From the NCBI GenBank assembly GCA_964515905.1, contig CAZEWK010000010.1:15696-79695 (forward strand): a stretch of 64,000 bases of DNA. The letters run 5' to 3'. Below are positions 1 to 6,096 of the stretch, piece by piece. A program made the position numbers and the translations under genes. Below the pieces are notes generated by a model, which searched no databases, was not told where the DNA came from, and was given only the letters and a program-made list of their open reading frames with translations. The stretch is from GCA-2712985 sp964515905 (GTDB lineage: Bacteria > Pseudomonadota > Alphaproteobacteria > UBA7887). Each line of letters starts with the position of its first letter. Position 1 is the first letter of the stretch.

Positions 1-386
1 CCAGCCAGGGCTTCCTGTTCCTTAAGAGGAATTCCAAGTTTCTCGTAGGTTTCAAGCAACTCGGGGTCCACTTCATCTAGACTTTTCGGAGCCTCACCCT
101 GTTTTGGTGCCGCATAATAATAGGCATTCTGGAAATCAATGGCTTTGTGGCAGACGTTAGCCCACCCAGGACCCTTACTTTCTGATTTTAACCATAAGTC
201 AAATGCTTTTAATCGCCATTGTAAAAGCCATTCCGGTTCTTCTTTTTTCGCAGATATAAACCGGACAATGTTTTCATTTAAGCCTTTAGGGGCAAGTTCG
301 GAGTCTATGTCAGTATAAAAACCATATTTATAATCTCCTCCGGTAGCCTCTTCGACACTCCTCACTGTTTCAACGGATGCGGCCAT
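1..386 (-). CDS. sufB: Fe-S cluster assembly protein SufB (N-terminal part, cut by window edge)
   Basis: The 128 visible residues start MAASVETVRSVEEATGGDYK and continue with the SufB-typical YKYGFYTDIDSELAPKGLNE and a later segment about residue 75 reading GWANVCHKAIDFQNAYYYAAPK. SufB is the scaffold subunit of the cytoplasmic SufBCD complex, on which [4Fe-4S] clusters are built. The ATG is at 384-386. The gene lies 46 nt downstream of an Rrf2-type regulator on the same strand, the usual alphaproteobacterial arrangement at the head of a suf operon. The catalytic core and C-terminus lie beyond position 1, so only the N-terminal part can be judged. The family call is from recognised sequence similarity. 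Confidence 0.9.
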   Translation of the reverse strand, partial: MAASVETVRSVEEATGGDYKYGFYTDIDSELAPKGLNENIVRFISAKKEEPEWLLQWRLKAFDLWLKSESKGPGWANVCHKAIDFQNAYYYAAPKQGEAPKSLDEVDPELLETYEKLGIPLKEQEALA

Positions 387-432
387 AATCTTTTCTAACT
401 TCTATAAAAGGGTGATAGTAAAAAACTGAAAA

Positions 433-894
433 TTACGTTCTATCTGACACATTAGTCGGAAATGGCGATAATGGATCAAGATTCATAACAGTGGGCGTCG
501 AAATTTCCCACAAAGAAACTCCCCGAAGAGCGTCACAAAGCGCCTCGTTGATGCGCCGCCAATTAGGTTGAGATGGACAAATACTCTCGAAATCACATTG
601 AGCACCATCGTTTTCAAGGCAAACTGTAAGAGCTATTGGCCCATCAACGGCCGCAATAATCTGTTCGACAGAGATGACCTTTGGTGGAAGGGCTAACCGA
701 TAACCTCCATCACGACCACGTATTGAGTCTAATAGACCCGCCCTTGCTAAGGTCGCTAGAACTTTGCTGACAGTTGGAATTGGCAACCGAGTATTTTCGG
801 ACAAGTGGATGGCTGTATGCACATCGTCAGGCTCACGCGCCATATAACTCATTAACAAAACCCCGTAGTCCGCCAGGCGACTCAGTCGAATCAT
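433..894 (-). CDS. Rrf2/IscR-family Fe-S cluster-sensing regulator of the suf operon
   Basis: This 153-residue protein begins MIRLSRLADYG, the classic start of Rrf2 proteins, and has a winged helix-turn-helix in the first 75 residues (LPIPTVSKVLATLARAGLL, then RGRDGGYRLA). Three cysteines at about 92, 100 and 106 (CLENDGAQC...C) match the [2Fe-2S] ligand set of IscR-like regulators, so it probably senses cluster status. A GTG lies two codons upstream of the ATG chosen here. An AGGGA ribosome-binding candidate sits 4 nt before the GTG and 10 nt before the ATG, so the start is ambiguous by two residues. It lies immediately upstream of sufB and probably controls suf transcription. Confidence 0.9.
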   Translation of the reverse strand: MIRLSRLADYGVLLMSYMAREPDDVHTAIHLSENTRLPIPTVSKVLATLARAGLLDSIRGRDGGYRLALPPKVISVEQIIAAVDGPIALTVCLENDGAQCDFESICPSQPNWRRINEALCDALRGVSLWEISTPTVMNLDPLSPFPTNVSDRT

Positions 895-975
895 GGTCAC
901 TTATTCCCTAATATTTCCCGATATTCAGCAATTAATCGTAACGCATTATAAAAACTTTACTAAAATAGTACAGTT

Positions 976-2241
976 TTAGATAGGATCCCACCGTTTCTTT
1001 GTCAAGGGAGTGGATGCTGATCCGTATACGGCTTCAACTACGATCCGCAACTTTTTGAATGCATTTCGCAATGCGGCTTCCACGAGTCTTGGCTGGGCCG
1101 CACGAGCGAAAATAAAACCCAGATACTGACGCCCTTCAGGCAATGAAACCACTCTTTGCCCTATAGGGACCGTAACTTCCACCGAGTCGATGCACGGAAC
1201 CGTGCGAGCAGAACTAAGGCCTTCAACCTTCTTTAATACTCCTGTGCACGGAACTTGTATCATCATTACACCAGCTGCGCCTTGCTCCCTCTGATACGAA
1301 ATGGGAAATTCGCCCATTGCTTGGCGTAAAATTACGTCTTCGAGTGTGTAACCTCCCGTAAACCGCAATGATTTACCACAACGGCCCCCTATTGATCGAG
1401 CAGCAATCTCCAAAACATATAAATTGCCACTACGGATACGTAATTCAGCATGTATAGGACCATTAGACAAACCAATTGCTGCAGCAGCAGACGCGATCGT
1501 TTGCTTTATATATAAAAGATCCTTCTCAGATTTTTGGGAAGGGGTTAAATATATAGTTTCTGGGAAAAATGGGCCCGTTAGAGGGTCTGGTTTATCAAAA
1601 AACGCCAAAGTATGTAGTCTACGATTTTCTAGAACCCCATCAAATGCCATTTCCTCGCCCGGAATATAGTCTTCTAATAAAATACCAGAAGTATCCATTT
1701 GCAAATTAGATAGAATTTTCGATACACGCAAATAAGCGTTCTTTGCTTCAGATAGCGTATCCGCCCTGATCACTCCACAACTCGCTGATAGCCCTGTTGG
1801 CTTGATAACGCAAGGCAGCATGGTTTGACTGATTGTGTCCAAATCTTTTTTATGCCGAAGCAATTTGAAAGTTGGTTGAAGAAAACCAGCGGCATCCAAC
1901 GTTTTCCGAAATAGATATTTATCTCGCGTGATCGAGACCGAATCTGTTGAATTATACCGCAACTTCAATAATCTGGCTACATGGGCAGCTAGCAATACGG
2001 CATCTTCTTCCGCAGCTACAATGGCATCAATTGGTTTTTGGGCAGCAAATGCCGCTATGTCCCTAGCTCCCGCAAGAGGGTCCATGAAGTTACATTGTAA
2101 GATATGCCCATCACTAAATTCTGCCGATGCCTGACTTTCATCAACTCCAATTACTACGTCTGAATTTAACCGATCCGAGGCTGATACGAATGCGGAAGCA
2201 CGATAAGTTTTTGAAGGTAGAAGCAGAAGCAAACGTTTCAT
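976..2241 (-). CDS. ATP-grasp domain protein partnered with a CCAEP-tail radical SAM protein
   Basis: This is a 421-residue protein with a carbamoyl-phosphate-synthase/PurK-like ATP-grasp fold. It has an N-terminal Rossmann-like pre-ATP domain (residues 1-100), a nucleotide-binding lysine segment CVIKPTGLSASCGVIRA near 145-160, the acidic loop LLEDYIPGEEMAFDG near 190-205, and the metal-binding segment HAELRIRSGNLYVLEIAARSIGG near 265-285. Such enzymes use ATP to activate a carboxylate and join it to an amine or thiol; the substrate here is unknown. It begins 23 nt after the radical SAM gene on the same strand, so the two are probably co-transcribed. It resembles the ATP-grasp ligases that join amino acids or modify peptides, but no specific member was recognised. 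Confidence 0.8.
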   Translation of the reverse strand: MKRLLLLLPSKTYRASAFVSASDRLNSDVVIGVDESQASAEFSDGHILQCNFMDPLAGARDIAAFAAQKPIDAIVAAEEDAVLLAAHVARLLKLRYNSTDSVSITRDKYLFRKTLDAAGFLQPTFKLLRHKKDLDTISQTMLPCVIKPTGLSASCGVIRADTLSEAKNAYLRVSKILSNLQMDTSGILLEDYIPGEEMAFDGVLENRRLHTLAFFDKPDPLTGPFFPETIYLTPSQKSEKDLLYIKQTIASAAAAIGLSNGPIHAELRIRSGNLYVLEIAARSIGGRCGKSLRFTGGYTLEDVILRQAMGEFPISYQREQGAAGVMMIQVPCTGVLKKVEGLSSARTVPCIDSVEVTVPIGQRVVSLPEGRQYLGFIFARAAQPRLVEAALRNAFKKLRIVVEAVYGSASTPLTKKRWDPI

Positions 2242-2264
2242 AAATTTATGATTGGGTGCTCAAA

Positions 2265-3659
2265 TTACAGATTGCTAAACTGATCCAAACTTGGCTCGGC
2301 ACAGCAATACCACGGCTCACTCATCGAATGAGATGAGGGCGAACTAATATTGTTGAGGGGAGGTGCTATTTGGCCTGTCGCTTGATGAGCAGCATCCCAT
2401 AGTTTCGAAAATATTTCAGCTGCACTATCCGACTTGGATATGCCGGTCGCAACGATGGATTTTACTTTTTGTTCCAGCTCGACTGTAGCTGATTTTTCGT
2501 ATCGCCATCCATAGCTAAGGCTCTCATCGTTATAGGATTCGAGGAAGGGCGAAAACGATTCAGTTTGCAAGATATGTGACCCCAATGGAACAAGTAGACG
2601 TATAGTTAACTGGATAGGTGCAACGTGCGGCACCAATTCCAGCGAGACTATCTGCTGCAGCAAATCAAGATAAGATTCTGGTGTTGTCCATGGTGTAAAC
2701 GCAACAAAAGTCGGCGAAATATTCATTCCAACCGCACGACAAATATTAACAGCTTGAATAATATCTGCTCGACTATGCCCTTTAGAAAGATGTTCGAGGA
2801 CATTGTCATCAAAGGATTCGACTGCGGTAGTTACAAATAAACAGCCTGTCTCTGCCAAGCGGGGGATTAAGTCTTTATGTTTCCTAATATGCTCCACCTT
2901 TACCGTAATATCATAGGTTACACCTGAGTACATTTCTGCGACCGACTGGACAATTCGCATAGCATGACCCGGACCATTAAAGAAATCAGGGTCTCCAAAG
3001 GTAATGTGCTTGGCACCCATAGCAACTTGCTGGGCAATGTCGGCGAGAACAACCTCAGCATCGACTACAAAAAATCTGCCCCCGTACACGGGAACAATCG
3101 GACAATGCCGGCAAAGATGTTTACAACCTCTACTTGCCTCGGTGTAACCACTCATCGTGGTGCTACCACCAGGGCCAAGAAGGTGCGCATATAAATCGAG
3201 CGACGGCAGATTATCTCTATCTGGCAGGATAAATTTCTGTTTTTTTAACTCAGTAACAACTGATTGTTGGGGCGTGACCCCGCTTGATAGCTCCTGATAA
3301 AGCTGTAGCAACCTGGTTTCGATTTCTCCTCCCATTATTGCCTGCACACCAAAAGCCAATAAAGCGTCCCGATTCATTGGCGCGTAGAGGCCATAACACA
3401 CCAGAAAAGCATTTGGGTTTATGGCCGTAATTTTTGGCAGCAACCGAAAACAAAGTTGGGTCGCTGTATGCATAGGAATATGAAACGCGATAAGGTCCGC
3501 CCCCCTTATCGCGTTTGTTTCTAGGGTTTGAACAGATAGATCAGTACATACAACGTTTGCCCCTGCTCTCTTTAACCATGCAGCGGCAGATGCCAGGCCA
3601 AACGGCTGGTGCCCCAAATCATAGGTCGAAATAAGGACTACATTCAAAGATTCCGACAC
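2265..3659 (-). CDS. CCAEP-tail B12-binding-type radical SAM protein
   Basis: This 464-residue protein has three parts. Residues 1-125 form a cobalamin-binding-like Rossmann domain (MSESLNVVLISTYDLGHQPF start). A radical SAM core follows, with the CxxxCxxC cluster motif at C179, C183 and C186 (SRGCKHLCRHC). The C-terminal tail ends ...EPWYCCAEPSLDQFSNL, with CCAEP at 452-456. That tail matches what I recall of a family called CUAEP/CCAEP-tail radical SAM proteins, in which the second position is selenocysteine in some members; here both codons are ordinary cysteine (TGC TGT). No typical cobalamin DxHxxG motif was seen. The gene sits 12 nt after nfu and 23 nt before the ATP-grasp gene on the same strand. 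The reaction and substrate are unknown. Confidence 0.85.
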   Translation of the reverse strand: MSESLNVVLISTYDLGHQPFGLASAAAWLKRAGANVVCTDLSVQTLETNAIRGADLIAFHIPMHTATQLCFRLLPKITAINPNAFLVCYGLYAPMNRDALLAFGVQAIMGGEIETRLLQLYQELSSGVTPQQSVVTELKKQKFILPDRDNLPSLDLYAHLLGPGGSTTMSGYTEASRGCKHLCRHCPIVPVYGGRFFVVDAEVVLADIAQQVAMGAKHITFGDPDFFNGPGHAMRIVQSVAEMYSGVTYDITVKVEHIRKHKDLIPRLAETGCLFVTTAVESFDDNVLEHLSKGHSRADIIQAVNICRAVGMNISPTFVAFTPWTTPESYLDLLQQIVSLELVPHVAPIQLTIRLLVPLGSHILQTESFSPFLESYNDESLSYGWRYEKSATVELEQKVKSIVATGISKSDSAAEIFSKLWDAAHQATGQIAPPLNNISSPSSHSMSEPWYCCAEPSLDQFSNL

Positions 3660-3671
3660 TGATATACTACG

Positions 3672-4499
3672 CTATTTCCCGGGTTGATAGTATGGGTTAG
3701 CTCCACCATCGTGATCCGTGACATCAAGAACATGAGCAATAGAAGGAACTTCCTTCATAATTTCAACTTCGACACCCTGCTTCAGGGTAACATCAGCCAT
3801 GCCGCACCCCTGACATCCGCCCTCCAATCGGATATAAGCTGTGTCCGCTTGAACATCAACCAAGGCAATGTGGCCACCATGCGTCGCAACGGAAGGATTA
3901 ATGCGTTCATCGAGCAATTGTTGAACTGCTTTACCTTCTGGGGTATCTAAACCGGGCTTTGGTTTGCTATCTCGATAATCTACTAGCTCTGCAAATTCGG
4001 CCAAATAATGACGCAGTAAATTCTCAATACCTGCGCGATAACTGTATGCAGAACCCAGCATTTCTAAAATTACTTTACCGTCTTGATAGCCTCGAAACCT
4101 AACGTCACCGCCACTTTCCGAAATTGCAGGGCGAACCCTCGTATCTAGCAATTCTTTGATTTCTGCAACTATCTCGGAATCGGCTTCATCAAACTCCTCA
4201 GATTCATCGTCACCGTCCAAAATCATTGGCAAGCCCGAAGTGTAATGTTCCATAATAGCGCCCAAAATTTCTGGCTTCATTAACTGCCAATCGCCATCCT
4301 CGGTTTTTCGGATTCTAATAAATTCATGTCCCAATGTAATTTCAAATACCCCTTCCAGATCAAACAAACGCGAAGCAAGAGGCGATCTACCGGCCGAGAC
4401 CGAATCGCTGAAGACTATCACTTCTCCTTCTACTACCGCCCTACCTGGCAAGAATGTGACTACATCAGGATCCTTCGAGACCTCAGTTTGAATAAACAT
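3672..4499 (-). CDS. Three-domain Nfu/NifU-like Fe-S carrier with one degenerate NifU domain
   Basis: This 275-residue protein has an Nfu N-terminal domain (residues 1-90, MFIQTEVSKDPDVVTFLPGR...KPEILGAIMEHY). A first NifU-like domain (about 108-175) has LGSAYSYRAGIENLLRHYL where alphaproteobacterial Nfu has a GAC..CP cluster motif, so both cysteines are gone and about four residues are deleted. A second NifU-like domain (about 190-270) carries CQGC at 229-232 and resembles the C-terminal domain of E. coli NfuA, including the ending DHDGGANPYY. Nfu proteins carry [4Fe-4S] clusters from the scaffold to client enzymes in the cytoplasm. The gene leads a minus-strand run into a radical SAM gene, an ATP-grasp gene and suf, and may supply their clusters. 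Confidence 0.88.
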   Translation of the reverse strand: MFIQTEVSKDPDVVTFLPGRAVVEGEVIVFSDSVSAGRSPLASRLFDLEGVFEITLGHEFIRIRKTEDGDWQLMKPEILGAIMEHYTSGLPMILDGDDESEEFDEADSEIVAEIKELLDTRVRPAISESGGDVRFRGYQDGKVILEMLGSAYSYRAGIENLLRHYLAEFAELVDYRDSKPKPGLDTPEGKAVQQLLDERINPSVATHGGHIALVDVQADTAYIRLEGGCQGCGMADVTLKQGVEVEIMKEVPSIAHVLDVTDHDGGANPYYQPGK

Positions 4500-4583
4500 T
4501 TAAAGTTCCCATTCCATAGAAAACAGTTTGTCCGTTATACTTGTATTTGGCCTTATACTTTATACTGACAACCCGAAAGCACA

Positions 4584-4955
4584 ATGAAACCTTCTGAAAT
4601 TATAGTGGTTACGAATTATCACGCACATATATACTACGATGAGGAAACTCGCGCCAGAGCGGCAACCTTACGAAAAGCAATAGAAAGCGAATTCGACTTT
4701 AGAATGGGTCGATGGCGCGAAGAACCAGTAGGACCTCACCCCCAAGCCATGTACCAAGTAGCATTTGATCCGAATCATTTCGGTAATTTTGTCCAGTGGT
4801 TGCTCAGCAACAGAAACAATCTTAATATTCTGGTCCACCCCAACACTGGGTATAGTAAGAAAGATCATACAACTCACGCCATATGGCTTGGCAACCCGCT
4901 GGTTTTAGACCTTGAGGCGTTAGAATCTGAAGATAACTCGTCTCAACCCCAATGA
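4584..4955 (+). CDS. DOPA 4,5-dioxygenase family protein
   Basis: This 123-residue single-domain protein matches the DOPA 4,5-dioxygenase family in length and motifs: NYHAHIYYDEETRARAA near residues 10-25, RWREEPVGPHP near 43-53, and NILVHPNTGY...DHTTHAIWLG near 80-105. The paired histidines HAH, HP and H..HA are the likely metal or ring-binding residues. Named members cleave catechol rings in fungi, but most bacterial homologues have no assigned substrate. It is divergent from nfu, 84 nt away, and is followed 48 nt later by phhB, which might point to aromatic amino-acid or pterin metabolism. That link is inference. Confidence 0.8.
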   Translation: MKPSEIIVVTNYHAHIYYDEETRARAATLRKAIESEFDFRMGRWREEPVGPHPQAMYQVAFDPNHFGNFVQWLLSNRNNLNILVHPNTGYSKKDHTTHAIWLGNPLVLDLEALESEDNSSQPQ

Positions 4956-5003
4956 GCATACGGCTTCCATTATTTTCAATTTGTAATATCGGAGTCCCTA
5001 ATT

Positions 5004-5336
5004 ATGAGCAAAACTCTTACAGCAAAAACCTGCACTCCATGCCAAGGCGGCATCCCACCTCTGACTTACGACGAAGCAAACCATTACCTCGCACAAACTG
5101 ACAATTGGCAATTGCTCGAAAATGGATCACTAATTTCTAGACAATATTCGTTTAACGATTTTAAGGCTGCCATGGCCTTCGTGATTCAAGTTAGTGAGCT
5201 TGCTGAACACGAAGGGCATCACCCCGATCTGTCTTTTGGTTGGGGTTACGCGACTGTCTCTCTGCAGACGAAGAAGATTAAAGGCCTCCATGAAAATGAT
5301 TTCATCATGGCTTCAAAAATTAATCTTTTGGCTTAG
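5004..5336 (+). CDS. phhB: 4a-hydroxytetrahydrobiopterin dehydratase (pterin-4a-carbinolamine dehydratase)
   Basis: This 110-residue protein has the PCD/DCoH signature: a central SELAEHEGHHPDLSFGWGYA segment near residues 65-85, including the catalytic EGHHPD motif, and a C-terminal KKIKGLHENDFIMASKIN. The enzyme dehydrates 4a-carbinolamine pterin during recycling of the tetrahydropterin cofactor of phenylalanine hydroxylase. No hydroxylase gene is present in the window, and in many bacteria this protein also works with molybdopterin or folate-type pterins. Length is standard for the family and the catalytic histidines are intact. Confidence 0.93.
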   Translation: MSKTLTAKTCTPCQGGIPPLTYDEANHYLAQTDNWQLLENGSLISRQYSFNDFKAAMAFVIQVSELAEHEGHHPDLSFGWGYATVSLQTKKIKGLHENDFIMASKINLLA

Positions 5337-5394
5337 ACAAACAAGTAGGCTACCAGGGTCTAGTACAAAATTATTGAAAACAAAGTTTCAACGG

Positions 5395-5844
5395 CTAGAA
5401 AGGAATTTCATCATCGAGGTCACTGGTCGCAGCACCGGGCCCATCAAAATCCCCGCCCGAAGACGATGTATATTCGTTGCCACCCGAATCGGAACGTGAA
5501 TCAAGCATTGTAAGTGTACCGCGGAACCGCTGAAGTACCACTTCGGTAGTATATTTTTCTTGCCCCGACTGGTCCGTCCATTTACGTGTCTGGAGTTGTC
5601 CCTCAAGATATACTTTTGACCCTTTCTGAAGATACTTTTCCGCTATTTCAGCCAAATTCTGGTCGAAAATAACGACCCTATGCCACTCTGTTTTCTCACG
5701 TCGCTCTCCAGTTTGGCGATCTCGCCAATTCTCACTTGTTGCCAGGGACAAATTTACAACCTTATCGCCACTTTGCATCGCGCGGGCTTCCGGCTCTCGG
5801 CCTAAATTCCCAACCAAAATAACTTTATTTACACTTCCTGCCAT
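5395..5844 (-). CDS. ssb: Single-stranded DNA-binding protein SSB
   Basis: This 149-residue SSB starts MAGSVNKVILVGNLGREPEA and has an OB-fold over residues 1-110, including WRDRQTGERREKTEWHRVV and KVYLEGQLQTRKW. A glycine/serine-rich linker (about 115-138) leads to the acidic tip DLDDEIPF, the conserved interaction tail for replication and repair partners. It binds single-stranded DNA during replication, recombination and repair. It is divergent from uvrA with 252 nt between them, as in many proteobacteria. No GTTC-N7-GTTC alphaproteobacterial LexA site was found between the two genes. Confidence 0.97.
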   Translation of the reverse strand: MAGSVNKVILVGNLGREPEARAMQSGDKVVNLSLATSENWRDRQTGERREKTEWHRVVIFDQNLAEIAEKYLQKGSKVYLEGQLQTRKWTDQSGQEKYTTEVVLQRFRGTLTMLDSRSDSGGNEYTSSSGGDFDGPGAATSDLDDEIPF

Positions 5845-6096
5845 GTCCTACTCCGGTTCAAAGTGAAGCCGAGAAATGCGGCCAACATGAATATTAGACT
5901 ACAACTCATTAAACGGTCGGTCACTCCCCAGCACTTTAAAAGTAATCAGATACCTATAAACTTACTATGAACTCTGTATACCTATTACTAATCCTACAAC
6001 TGACAGTGCCAATTATGTTAAAATCACGTTCTCAACCCTGCCCACAATCGCACATCAATACAACTATAAACCACCATACCCATCGTATTTTCCCAA

